Assembly: GCF_033115175.1 (NCBI RefSeq)
Contig: NC_084835.1
Span: 63,532,448 to 63,596,447, forward strand
Length of the DNA stretch: 64,000 nt
Direction: 5' to 3'
From: Lepus europaeus
Lineage: Eukaryota; Chordata; Mammalia; Lagomorpha; Leporidae
The position numbers and the translations under genes are program-made. Below, one piece after another: positions 1-10,572 of this stretch. How positions within the stretch are numbered: the first letter of the stretch is position 1; each line of letters opens with the position of its first letter. The notes beneath the pieces are model-generated. The model did no database searches, was not told the origin of the DNA, and saw only the letters and a list, made by a program, of their open reading frames with translations.

Positions 1-1584
1 TAATTTACATTTTTAGTGACCCAGTGGAAAGATATGAGAGATAAAGACTCTGTTTAGGATGCAATCTCTGTCACCCTTTTTGTGTGATCCAGAGAAAGTC
101 ATTGACTGGTTCTTCCAGATAAGAACACTCCCTGTGTTAGGAGAGAATGGAGGTGGAACAGAAGCCCTGAGGAGAGAGGTGACAGCTCAGAGTTCAGGGT
201 GATCTGTTGGAGACTGGATCCCCATAGGGTAGGCTGGGTGGTCACCAGGAAGCAGGGACCATGTAGATACATGGGTGGAGGGGGACGTGTGTAATAAGTA
301 GAAGTGAAGAGATGCTGAAGGCAAAATTAGTTGCATCACATGCTTGACTTCATTGTACTTATATTGGGCATTTAAGCATTTAAAGCTAATTAAATTGATT
401 CAAAATCTTTTGTGAGAGACAAAATTAGAGTTGTAAATGTTAATTAGGCTACAGGATATTTGCATCATGTAAAACTAGGCAGTAGGCCACCCACCATGGC
501 TAGATGATTCATTACATTGAGGTAAATTCAATGCATGTAAGGCTTTCTGTGGTTGACACTCTGCTTTCTGCTGGGTTACCATGCATTTCTTCACAATGTA
601 CTTATATTAAGGGTCTCTGACCCTTCAAGTGAACGCAATAGGAGCATCAAAGACACACCTGTGAATGCCTGCTCTGTCCATTGCTTTGGCAAGGCAAAGA
701 ACTGAATAGGTCCTTCCTTCCTCCCTAAGCAGCTGTGCTTTCGCCTATGGACCTGATCATTCCACCCAGAGCTCATTGGGGCTGAATAAGCTGTGAATAC
801 TTTCAGTCTCTAGCTATGCTAAGAAGTGGCCTAAGGCATACTGGTGATGTGTTGAGTCGACAGTCTTCTCAGGAATTTCAGCTGAGGATAGAGCTAGGGT
901 CAATCTGTTGCAGGCAGAACCTTAGCTGGAAAGCCCTTGGAGTAAAGGCAGAGTGTTAAATCATGAAACAAACATCACAAAAACACAAAACCAAGAGTAA
1001 GTTAATGCCACGAAGTTGGCCGACCCCAGAGCATGGGAGCCTATTGATTGGTTGAGCACCTGGAGAGCTAAGGTCATCTCATGGCACAGGATAATCTGGG
1101 TATGGCAGTAATGAGCTGTATTGGCTTCTTCTAGTTTCTCAGTTGTGCTCTGAGGCTCAACTGAGTAGTTCTAGTAAATCTGGCCAGAACAGCTTAGTGC
1201 CCCTCCCTGACCTATAGCTTAAGGTACAGAAAGAGCATCGTTCCTCTATGCCAAAGAGCCAATCACACAAATGCGTGTCTGTGTCTGGCTTGTGTAACTC
1301 TTTTGTTTTTTATTGCCTATAAGTGCTCAGTGTGATTTTACCTCTCATCTTTATTCCTCTCTTCCTCATTCCCAACCACTTGTCAGTTTCTTTGTCCAAC
1401 ATCCTCCACTGCAGACAGAGTCAACTCACAATGAGGATTGGTAGAACCAATCTTCTAGTCATTGAAGGCTCCTTTAAACAAAGTCTGGTAATGCTGCCTT
1501 TGACTTCCTGATCATAATAAACTTGACAGTTTAGCTCAAGTAACTTAGCTGTTAGAACAGCTTAGTACATATCCTCATATGTAG
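1..1584. other. Non-coding, presumed AKAIN1 intron
   Basis: No exon, RNA gene or recognisable repeat is visible on either strand. Open frames are all short and without family resemblance. It lies upstream of the AKAIN1 coding exon in the same orientation, so it is probably intron. The first AKAIN1 coding segment (five residues plus one base) was not found here or elsewhere to the left of the exon. Confidence 0.5.
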
Positions 1585-1796
1585 TGGTAGACACTTACTA
1601 AGTGCTTACTGGATCTCCAGACCCATGCAGGGTGCTCACAGATGTTATATCACTTAATACTCTAGCAGTCATCCTAAAAAGGTGCTGCTTTCTCATTTTA
1701 CATATATGTCATAGGCTTACAGAAATGAGATGTCTTGCCCAAGATTCCATGACTGTAAGTTGTGGAAAAGATTTGAACTCAGCTGTGTTGTGATTC
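1585..1796 (+). repeat. MIR SINE relic
   Basis: Diverged MIR in sense orientation. The ordered landmarks are a segment like ACTTACTAAGTGCTTACTG, a TCATTTTACA segment, a CTTGCCCAAG segment and the closing GATTTGAACTCAG. No TSDs survive, as expected for a mammal-wide repeat. Confidence 0.75.
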
Positions 1797-1811
1797 AAAA
1801 CATATATTCTC

Positions 1812-2173
1812 CTTTTTAACATATTCCTAAGCTTTATCTATTTTTTTAAAAAAAGATTTATTTATTTATTTGAAAGCCAGAGTTACACAGAGAAAGGAGT
1901 GACAGAGAGAGACATCGTCCATCTACTGGTTCATTCCCCAAATGAGTGTGATGGCAGTGGCTGGACTAGGCTGAAGCCAGGAACCAGGGGTTTCATCTGG
2001 GTCCCTCACGTGGATGCAGGGTCTTAAAAACTTGGGCCATATTCTATTGCTTTCTCAGGCCATTATCAGGGAGCTGGATTGGAACTTGAGGAGCTGGGAC
2101 TTGAACTGGCGCCCAAATGGGATGCTAGCGCTGCAGATGGCAGCTTAACCCACTGTACCACAGTGCTGGCCCC
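1812..2173 (-). repeat. C-repeat SINE (CSINE)
   Basis: Antisense lagomorph C repeat. The T/A-rich tail with ATTT units is at the left and the tRNA-like head ending in GTGCTGGCCCC at the right. Imperfect flanking repeats AAAACATATATTCT (1797) and AAAACACATATTCT (2174) look like the TSD. Confidence 0.9.
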
Positions 2174-2286
2174 AAAACACATATTCTTAATGGCTGTTCC
2201 CTAGTGTTTCATAATGTTGTTAGTTACTACACACTCTTCTTCTACAGGGAATATGTAATGTATTCTTCTTTTTATGTTTCAGTCAT

Positions 2287-2514
2287 GGGACTGGTGCTGT
2301 GGCATAGTAGGTAAAGTTGCAATATGGGTACTGGTTCAAGTCCCAGAATCTCCACTTCAGATCCAGCTCTCTACTTAAGCACCTGGGACAGCACTGGAGG
2401 ATGGCCCACATGCTTGGGCCCCCGTACTCACGTGGGAAACCCAGAAGAAGCTCTTGGTTCTTGGCCTCAGCCTGAGCCAGCCATTGCACCCATTTAGAGT
2501 GAACCAATGATGGA

Positions 2515-2553
<39 letters not shown>

Positions 2554-2594
2554 ACTCTTTCAAATAAATAAATAAATAAGTAAATCTTAAGAAA
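2287..2594 (+). repeat. C-repeat SINE with (CT)n tract
   Basis: Sense C repeat with head GGGACTGGTGCTGTGGCATAG, body with the GTGAACCAATGATGG segment, a pure (CT)n run at about 2519-2553, then (AAAT)n and an A-rich tail. GTTTCAG occurs on both sides as a short TSD. Confidence 0.9.
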
Positions 2595-2599
2595 AAGTT

Positions 2600-3970
2600 T
2601 CAGCTATACATTAAAGTTCTGGACATCTCTGCTCAATTTGCTATAGGTAGCTCATTTTATCCTGCTTTTTTTCTTCACTCTATTGTTCTTTGTTTTGAAT
2701 AAATTTATCTTGTCTTGTGAACTAGATAGTAAATACTTTAGAAGATGGACAGAAGTGATAAATAAATGACAATTGTTTGTTTAAAAAGACCCTCCTTGAT
2801 CTTTCAGAATGACTCATTATTATGTGCTGTTTTTCTCATGGGTATATAAATTCTGTTGTTAATTTATCAGCCTTGGTGTAAGCCATCTATTTTCCATGTT
2901 AAGTACATTTTCATGGAAGCAGAAAATCTGAATAGAGGAAACAAATGCCAAGACCTTATTGAATAAGGATTGATGCCAATTCTGTTTATCACTATAAATG
3001 TAAGCAGGTGGAATTAAAAATGTTCAAGATTGCACTTTCATCAAATGTTAGATTAATGAACATCTTGCTGTATTAAGCTTGCTGCATAAAATATAGAGTT
3101 CAAGACTTCACTTTCCTTAAGCAATATTTCATATGTATGTATGTATGTATATTTCATATATATATTATATATAATTATTATTTTATATTATTATATTGCC
3201 ATTATATATTTATATTACTATTAATTAAATATATTATGTATTTTTTGGACATGAGTATGGCCTGGAGGTGGGCATCTGAGAACTAATATAGTGGCTTTTT
3301 GATTGCTTGAGTCCTAGACTCCTTCTAAAAGATGTTTGCTCCAAAATAAGCATATCTTGAATTTCTTTTTCCCCAAACATTTTGAATATGTTATTATATA
3401 TGTTAGACATGTGTTTGGCAGCAGGTAACCTATGAATAATGATGGGTGAGACAAAAAAGTTTTATTTTCATAACATGCAAAAAGCTTGTAAGTTTGTGAT
3501 CTAGAGCTGGTACTGTTGCTTAATGATGCCTTCCAAGCTGGGCTATTTCTTTCTTCCCAACCACACCTGGAATGCTGGTGTTCCCCTCCAAGCTTACTGG
3601 GAGATGGCTGCAGCACCAGCATTGCATCTGCTTTGCATGCAGGAAGGAGGGGGAAGGAACAAACAGCCACAAGGCAAGAGTCTGTGCCTTTCCAAAAACT
3701 TTGCAAGAGGTCCTCTTGGGCCCGGACTGTCTCAAGACCACCTCTAGCAGCCGAAGGTTCTAGCTAGTAAAAAACATAAGTTGCATGCATTTCTTGGGCA
3801 AATCAAATGGAGATTCTGTTGGGAGGGAGGAAGGGGAAACAAGAGCTGTGTGTGCTGCAGAGGGCTCTGCTCAGGTAACTGGGCCACTGCAGTTGTTCCG
3901 ACTGTCTCCCCATCTCCCACCTTTCTCTATGACCCCTCCATGCCATAGTTCCTGAAATTAATTTCTCTCC
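2600..3970. other. Non-coding, AT-rich intron
   Basis: Mostly single-copy-looking sequence. A short (ATGT)n run leads into a TA-rich stretch at about 3130-3240. Around 3500-3760 several overlapping short frames occur on both strands, none resembling a known protein. No splice-flanked exon was recognised. Confidence 0.45.
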
Positions 3971-3999
3971 TTCTCCCCCCCTTTCGCATTTTTGGCTAG
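3971..3999 (+). promoter_or_regulatory. AKAIN1: Splice acceptor of AKAIN1 coding exon
   Basis: A C/T-rich tract (about 3962-3990) is followed by TTTTTGGCTAG, with the AG at 3998-3999, directly before coding sequence that starts in the second base of a glycine codon. The intact tract argues that the exon is a genuine spliced exon and not a retrocopy. Confidence 0.85.
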
Positions 4000-4193
4000 G
4001 TGAGAAACCTGGAAACGAGCCTGAAGAAGTGAAGCTGCAGAATGCCAGCAAGCAGATTGTGCAGAACGCCATCCTGCAGGCTGTGCGGCAAGTCTCCCAG
4101 GAGAGCCGGCGGAGGGACGCCAGAAGCAGTGACAGCCGCGGTTGCTTCCAGCTGGGTGTGGGAGAGTTAACCAAGAAGCACGAAAAGAAGTAA
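4000..4193 (+). CDS. AKAIN1: AKAIN1 terminal coding exon (A-kinase anchor inhibitor 1)
   Basis: The frame opens with the last two bases of a glycine codon, gives 63 further codons and stops at TAA 4191-4193. It begins [17 protein letters not shown] and ends [12 protein letters not shown], which I recognise as AKAIN1 (C18orf42). With an upstream MVFAP plus the split glycine the total would be 69 residues, the human length as I recall it. The family is reported to be a small soluble protein with an amphipathic helix that binds PKA RII dimers without a targeting domain, so it competes with A-kinase anchoring proteins. The helix is visible as [18 protein letters not shown], with hydrophobic residues spaced 3-4 apart. 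No membrane segment or signal peptide is seen. After the helix the chain is rich in R, S and D and appears more diverged from the human form than the two ends. The 5' exons lie outside the window. Confidence 0.9.
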
Positions 4194-4464
4194 CGCAGTA
4201 GATCTGGCTCTGGTCATATGCTTGGTTTCCAGCCTTCCTCTTAGTATAGGATGCATCGCCAAATCGTTGCCAGTAAAGCAAACCAAAGTGTCACTGACAC
4301 CTAGTAGTAGAATGAATTTACACTTGCCCTTGTCTGAGAAGCAGTTTTGAAAACGTGCATTAGATGATTCTGATTGCATTTATGCAGTGCCTCTGAAACA
4401 TATTGGGGCAAAGCCTGAAATTGCAGAAATAGTTTTGCAGCGCAATTTATTTTGAGTCAATCTT

Positions 4465-4830
4465 TTTTTTCCCTTCCTTCCCCCTACTTATCCACCTTCC
4501 TTCCTTCTTTCTTTCCCTCCTGCCTTCCTCTCTTCTTCCCTCCCTCCCTCCTTTCCTTCCTCCTTTCCCTCCTTTTACTCTTCCCTCTTTTCCTCCCTCC
4601 TCCCCTCCCCTCCCCTCCTCTCCTCTCCTCCCCTCTTCCTCTTTCCTCCTCTCCTTCTCCCCTTCCCTCCTTTCCTCTCCCCTCCCCTCTTCTCTCTCTT
4701 CTCTTTCTCTCTTTCCCTCTCTTCTTCTCCTTCCCCTCTCTTCCCCTCCCCTTCCTTCTCGTCCCCTCCCCTCCCCTCTTCTCTCTCTCCTCTTTCTCTC
4801 TTTCCCTCCCTTCTTCCCTTCTATTCTTTC
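4465..4830 (+). repeat. 366-bp polypyrimidine (C/T) tract
   Basis: Nearly uninterrupted C/T on the + strand, built from CCTT, CCTCC, TCTC and CCCCT units. A block at about 4678-4735 recurs imperfectly at about 4762-4818, showing a duplication of roughly 85 bp. The long open frames on both strands are composition artefacts. Such homopurine-homopyrimidine mirror-rich DNA can adopt triplex (H-DNA) forms. Confidence 0.95.
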
Positions 4831-6386
4831 CAATTGGGATTCTCAGTCTTTTTTATTTACTCTGCCTTTCACATATTCTTCTGTGAATTTAACCAGCAGT
4901 CTTTGGTTGTTGTTCTGATATGTTGGGTACAGAGTTGTGAACTTTACAATATTTTAAAAGAGATGCTAGAAAGGTGAGGGGATGTAGTTTTAGTTCCTTT
5001 CAAATATGGAGTTGAAGGCTTTTATGAAGTGAGTTCAGGTCCAAGATCAATTCAGCAAAGACAAATTGTAAGGCCAAGTCCCTGAGGATCACAGCAAGGC
5101 ATTTATTTATATTACTTTTAAAAGGGGAGGAGTTAAGGATTTTCAAGAACTCAGTCTTTTAATCCCAACTCTTGGGAATATTACAGATTTCTTTTCCCAT
5201 CTCTAGGATTAAATCAAATAACACAAATGAATCTATTCATGACCTGCCAATGACCCAATTCTTCACCAGCCTCATAAAGAACCAGCACTGTAGTTTTCCT
5301 CCACTACTGTGCATCCTGAATAATCAGAGTCTGGTGTGATTAAGAGGTGTAGCATCCTTGGCAGGAACTCTAGGGCCTTACAAATACTGAGTTGTCATCA
5401 GGCTATGCATTTGTGCTGGTACTTTACCCCTTGTAACTTTCTTCTTCCATAAATCAGATTTTTTTGATATTATGAAAATCATACAGGTCAGGAATAACAC
5501 TTTTTGTTAAGGAAATAGAACACCATGTCTTTCAAGTCTCTGTGGCATGACAATTCAGTGGGATAATAAAGTGACAGTACTGTGAAGCAGCCACAGAGAT
5601 AAGTGTTTATGTGTGTAAATAATGCCATCTCTGTGTGACAGCATGACTTCCTGTTCCATCTCTATGTGGATAATGCACGTTTGTCTAAAGTCATTAGAAT
5701 ACTATTTCCTGGGCTTCACAAAAGTGACTGAGTGGTGCTAATGGGCACAGAAGAAGACTTTGGCCCTGGTTAAAAACTCTGGCTTCAGAAATATCAATGT
5801 CAAATTTGAAAGTTTTTTTTTTAAAGCAAAATATTATAAAATGTGATTGATATATTAAGATAGACTTTTAAAATTATAATATGTTTTGCTTCCCAGAATG
5901 GACACTGAAGATAATTGTAGATGATTGAGAAACTTCTCTTATCAACTCTATTAAGACTGTCTCTACTGTGCATAGATGGAATAAATTTTATGAGAGAATG
6001 GATGGGGGAAGAAGCAGAAGTGTTGAGTTAAATATTGTTTCTACATAAATATAATTTAGCAGAACAAATGGCAACTGAAGAATGAATTTAATTTGACTTA
6101 AAGTCCTAAAACTGGCATGATACAATTGCCTAGCATGGATAGAGGGAATGAAGAATTCAGGGAAATTATTCAGGTATGCCCACAAGTGAAAAATAAACCC
6201 AATGCTTATAGTTTTCAAGTGACTAGGCACTGCATCTCCTAAGATGTCTGGCCATAACCAACCTTGGTTTGTGTTGTCAAATGGCCAAAACATATCAACA
6301 TGCTATCTTTCCTCTCTGGTGTGTCCGTGCTAATGAACTGGGGATCCTCAGAACATCTTATCAACCTCTGTGTCTAAATGTTTATA

Positions 6387-6392
6387 AATAAA
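6387..6392 (+). promoter_or_regulatory. Candidate AKAIN1 polyadenylation signal
   Basis: AATAAA followed about 20-30 bases later by the GT-rich TATGTTGTCCTTGTAAG, the usual arrangement of signal, cleavage zone and downstream element. It is the best-formed of several hexamers between the AKAIN1 stop and the first downstream SINE. The choice is inference. Confidence 0.3.
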
Positions 6393-6510
6393 ATATATCC
6401 AGCTTTGAAATATGTTGTCCTTGTAAGTAAAATTTTTCTATCCCTACTGTTTGGCTCATTTTCTCATTTTGCATGTGGATCTTACCAGTGTAAGACATTT
6501 CTAGTCTTTC

Positions 6511-6847
6511 TTTTTTTTTTTTTTGACAGGCAGAGTTAGACATTGAGAGAGAGAGAGAGAGAGAGAGAGGTCTTCCATCCTTCCATTCGCTGGTTCATTC
6601 CCCAAATGGCCGCCAACAGCTGGAACTGTGCCGATCCGAAGCCAGGAGCCAGGTGCTTCCTCCTGGTCTCCCATGCGGGTGCAGAGCCCAAGCACTTGGG
6701 CCATCCTCCACTGCCTTCCCGGACCACAGCAGAGAGCTGGCCTGGAAGAGGAGCAACCGGGACAGAACCGACGCCCCAACCGGGACTAGAACCTGGAGTG
6801 CTGGTGCCGCTGGTGGAGGATTAGCCTAGTAAGCCAAGGCGCCAGCC
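6511..6847 (-). repeat. Young CSINE with clear TSD
   Basis: Antisense C repeat. T-run, TTGACAGGCAGAGTTAGACA, (GA)n, then body and a head ending GGCGCCAGCC. The flanks TTCTAGTCTTTC at about 6499 and 6849 match, so the insertion is fairly recent. Confidence 0.95.
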
Positions 6848-6862
6848 ACTTCTAGTCTTTCC

Positions 6863-7275
6863 AAAGTCTGTTTTCAAATCCTTGGTTTCATGGCCAGGGG
6901 AAGTGCTTCGTTCATGGGCTCTTCCTTGTCAGTGTCTTGGGATGGTACTTCCTAAGGCTTGATTGGAAACCAACCTATGCTAAGAAAGACATTTTGCTCT
7001 CAGGAAGTAGAGGTAAGTGGATCTGGAAGGTCAAGTGTCTATTATGATCTCTTCCAAGATAGGAAGTCTAGAGCCAAGAACAGAAATACTGAGAAACTCT
7101 TAGCAGACAAAAGCAAGTTAAGTAACCCCTACATTCATTAGACAGGCACCATATTGGCAAAATCCTAGGAAAACTCAGTCATAAGAATAAATGTATTCAT
7201 TGAGCTCACACCTACAAACTATCCATATGAAGATAAATTTATTGGGTTTTGTGAAGGTACTTCAGAAATTTGTCA
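6863..7275. other. Non-coding, nothing recognised
   Basis: A 60-codon open frame occurs at 6959-7141 without family resemblance or splice context. No repeat was recognised. Confidence 0.4.
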
Positions 7276-7596
7276 GAGGTGCCAGTATTGTGGTGTAGCA
7301 GGTAAAGCCACTATCTGCAGATGCTGACATCCCATCTGAGCACTGGTTCCTGTCCTGTCTGCTCCACTTCTGATCCAGCTCCCTGCTAAAGGCCTGGGCA
7401 CAGCAGCAGAAGATGACCCAAGTGTTTGGGCCCCTGAACCTTTTTGAGGGAGATCTGAATGAAGCTCCTGGCTCTTGGCTTTGGCCTGGCCCAATACTGG
7501 TCATTGTGATCACCTGGGGAATGAACCAGCGGTGGAAGATTCTCTCTCTCTCTCTCTCTTTGTAACTCTGACTTTCAAAATAAATCTTTTTAAAAA
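7276..7596 (+). repeat. C-repeat SINE
   Basis: Sense copy, head GTGCCAGTATTGTGGTGTAG, ending in (CT)n, TGTAACTCTGACTTTCAAAATAAATC and an A-rich tail. Flanks ACTTCAGAAA and ACTTCTTAGAAAA are a weak TSD candidate. Confidence 0.85.
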
Positions 7597-7599
7597 CTT

Positions 7600-7770
7600 C
7601 TTAGAAAATGGAATTAAAAGATGTTTATTTTGATATAATAACTTAAAATCCATACCCTCAGGAGTCTTCAAACAGTTCATGGAAAATGGGCTTTTTGAAA
7701 AACTATGCATGGATCTCATTCTTTTTTCACCAAAATAAACTTTCATGCACTTTTTGAAGTGCCTCATACA
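7600..7770. repeat. Palindromic MITE-like element, copy 1
   Basis: Contains CTTCAAACAGTTCATGGAAAAT (7666-7687, described by position) and, 70 bp further, its approximate inverted partner ending CACTTTTTGAAGTGCC. A GGAATTAAAAG segment precedes it. The same words recur at 8762, 24217 and 37405. The inverted arms suggest a non-autonomous DNA transposon, possibly mariner-like. The family name is not established here. Confidence 0.55.
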
Positions 7771-8061
7771 AGGGGCCTAAAGAACTTCATTTGACACAGG
7801 ATTAAGGTTTGTACATAACCTAGATTTTAGTGTTAGGAATTAATGGGAACATTTTATTTACTGTCTTATTTTCCTGATTTACTATGAGATACAGCATACA
7901 TTGGCTTCCCAGCTCTGTGTGTCCAGCTGTTCACATTTGCTTTGCCCATCTCGGGGGTAAACTAGAGAAATCCTTTCATGTCACTAGGCTTTCCTGTAAT
8001 CATTATTCAGGGCAGAGACTATGGTGTGTAGACACAGAACAGCTGAGTGGCTCTTAGACGT

Positions 8062-8065
<4 letters not shown>

Positions 8066-8106
<41 letters not shown>

Positions 8107-8265
8107 TCTCTCTCGTCTCCATAGTTCTCAGGATCCTGGCTGTTACCTGGTCCAGCCTTGACTGCTGGAACCATTTAGAGATGAACTAGCAGATGGAAGA
8201 ACTCTCTCTCTCTCTTTCTCTCTCTCCTGCGCACGTGCGCCACTCTGCCTTATAAATTAACTGAT
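8066..8265 (+). repeat. (TC)n microsatellite and truncated SINE tail
   Basis: A (TC)n run of about 50 bp is followed by the 3' half of a sense C repeat (TGAACTAGCAGATGGAAGA, a second TC run, CCACTCTGCCTTATAAATTAA). The head is missing. A CpG-rich palindromic word GCGCACGTGCGC interrupts the second run. Confidence 0.7.
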
Positions 8266-8386
8266 TCATTAACACTTTTTAAGAAGACGGAAGAATAAAG
8301 CTGCCTTACAGAATGCTTATTGAATAAAAAATTTGACAAAGATACTGAAAGTCCAGCAGAAATATTTATTGATAGAAAAAGCTCAG

Positions 8387-8738
8387 GCCGGCTCCGCGGT
8401 TCAATAGGCTAATCCTCTACCTAGTGGCGCCAGCACACCGGGTTCTAGTCCCGGTCAGGGTGCTGGATTCTGTCCCAGTTGCCCCTCTTCCAGGCCAGCT
8501 CTCTGCTGTGGCCAGGGAGTGCAGTGGAGGATGGCCCAAGTGCTTGGGCCCTGCACCGCATGGGAGACCAGGAGAAGCACCTGGCTCCTGCCTTCGGATC
8601 AGCGCAGTGTGCCGGCCGCAGTGCGCCAACCGCGGCGGCCATTGGAGGGTGAACCAACAGCAAAAGGAAGACCTTTCTCTCTGTCTCTCTCTCTCTCTCA
8701 CTGTCCACTCTGCCTATCATAAATAAATAAATAAATAA
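8387..8738 (+). repeat. CSINE, nearly complete
   Basis: Sense copy with head GGCCGGCTCCGCGGTTCAATAGG, GC-rich body and (AAAT)n tail. AAGCTCAG at the left and AAGCTAGTCAG at the right may be a decayed TSD. Confidence 0.9.
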
Positions 8739-8761
8739 GCTAGTCAGTCATCAAATATAAT

Positions 8762-8834
8762 ATATGACAGACTTCAAAAAGTTCATGGAGGAAATGGAAT
8801 TAAAAGAAAAGTTCATAAAAAAAAAAAAAAAGTA
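8762..8834. repeat. MITE-like element, partial copy 2
   Basis: ACTTCAAAAAGTTCATGGAG followed by GGAATTAAAAG and a 15-base A run. It has the left arm and interior of the family at 7600; the right arm is missing. Confidence 0.5.
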
Positions 8835-10147
8835 AAAGCTCAGTGCTACTAACCTTAAAAATGGTAGCCAAGGAAAGACACAGGAACTCCAAAGGGAACA
8901 AAAAGGAAGATCACAGTACAGCATGGACATGCATTCCTCTTGCTCATGTTCCCTACGAACCACATTGGCAAGTGCCTGCAATCCTCAGGCATGTGTAAAG
9001 AATGAAGGATGACGTGTGAGACTTTATCCTTTGTCTTCTGGTTACAGTGTAGTGGAAGTAGCTACTGGAAGATGAAGAGACCGAAGGAGTTCCTCTTAGA
9101 CAAGAGTGGCAACCCAATCTTCCAGAAATGAAGAAAGAGAGAAGGAAATTTGATCAAGAGAGTAAGATTTAGGCAGGACAGGGGCACAGGTACCCAGGCA
9201 GAGAATCTGAAATAATTTACTCACTTGAGCTTGCTTTACAGAAAGTGTTCTAGGAAAGTTTATCTTGAAACATCATATTGGGTGTGACGGCAGGCCACTA
9301 CAAGGAAAGCCCAAGAAACCCGTGTGAGTCAGACTTTGAACACAGTGTATGATGGTGGATGTTGCTTGAGCAGGAAGTCGTCCTGCTTCCCCTTTTCTGT
9401 ATTCTGGGCACTCCCCTAACTCTTGCTATGGAAATCCTGGCAGACTGGTACTCAACGAGACAGTTTGGTTAGGGAATTATGCCTCTCTACTGTCTCACTT
9501 ACTTGTCACAAAAAAAGATTCCCTTGAGAATGATTATTTGGTGACTCCACCCCCATGGAAACAGACCATTTGTTTCTACTAACACAAGCAAGGAAGGAAG
9601 AGAGAGGAAAAAGTATGACTACACATATACATATATATATACATGCACACACACACATGCATGCACATGGATGTCTACTCATATCATATTCTAGGAAATG
9701 GAAACAATATGCTCAACAGCAAAACTTCCAGAAGAAAACACAAACTCTCGAAACTTCTGCATAGAGAGGAAGTCATTTACAAAGGAAAATATTCATGCTG
9801 GTCTCAGACTACTTGATAGCAGTGTTCAGTGGCCTACTCTGAAGGCGATGCAGCTACAAGGGAGCCCTGAAGGAGGCAAAGTGTGAAGTAAGGCTATTAC
9901 TCCCAAACAATATGTCACTCAAGAATAAACCCAAGTATCAAAGACACCCACAAACTTAAAGGTGACTGATACTAAAATTCCTTTGTCAAAAAACCATGAA
10001 CTTCCACCAAAGCAAAGATGAATTAAAATAAAATCATAGGAGTAAATGGAGCTATGGCCAAAGGACTAATGAAAAAGAGTGTGGCTATGAAATGGATATT
10101 ATATAACTGTGAAAATTATGGCTAAGAAGAAGGTAAATTATTTTATA
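8835..10147. other. Non-coding, nothing recognised
   Basis: Single-copy-looking sequence with a short CA/TA microsatellite at about 9625-9670. Short frames around 9555-9886 lack family resemblance. Confidence 0.45.
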
Positions 10148-10572
10148 TATTTTAAAAGATTTGTTGATTTATTGAAAGAGTGACAAAGGAGGAGATGGAG
10201 AGTGGGAGGGGGAGAGAGGGAGAGGAAAAGGGAGAGAGGGAAACAGGGAGAGAAGGAGAGAGGAAGAGGGGGAGAGGGAGGGAGAAGAGAGGGAGAGTGG
10301 GAGAGAAAGAAATATCTTCCATTCCCTAGGTCACTCTACAAATAGCCACAATGGCCAAGGCTGGTCCAGGCCAAAGCCAGGAGCCAGGAATTCCATTTTG
10401 ATATCCCTCATGGGTGACAGGGGATCAAGCACTTGGGCCATCTTCCACTGCTTTTTTAGGCACATTAGCAGGGAGCTTGATTGGAAGCAGAGCAGCCAGG
10501 ACTCAAATCCACACTCTAATATGTGATACCAGCATTGCAGGTGTCAGTTCTTTGCACACAACACTGGCTCCA
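10148..10572 (-). repeat. C SINE with expanded GGGAGA tract
   Basis: Antisense C repeat. The usual (GA)n stretch next to the tail has expanded into an irregular G/A-only tract of GGGAGA, GGGAGG and GAGAGA units at about 10186-10315. The head ends in CACTGGCTCC. Confidence 0.85.

Larger units (their letters stand above)
4194..6400 (+). other. AKAIN1: Presumed AKAIN1 3' UTR and downstream flank
   Basis: No further coding frame follows the stop. The segment holds the polypyrimidine tract described separately and otherwise single-copy-looking, AT-rich sequence without recognisable repeats. Several AATAAA hexamers occur (for example 5565-5570 and 6387-6392), so the 3' end of the transcript cannot be fixed from sequence alone. 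Confidence 0.45.

Noticed and set aside
4447..4886. Overlapping long frames of 128 (-) and 144 (+) codons
   Set aside because: They are translations of the C/T-only tract (runs of R, E, G, K or S, P, L); no coding signal beyond composition.
8417..8726. Open frames on both strands, similar to those at 6501-6824, 28886-29253, 52537-52968 and 55013-55300
   Set aside because: All are translations of C-repeat SINE bodies (recurrent RPGWPKCLGP or EPGASPGLP-like text); the same peptides appear in every copy.
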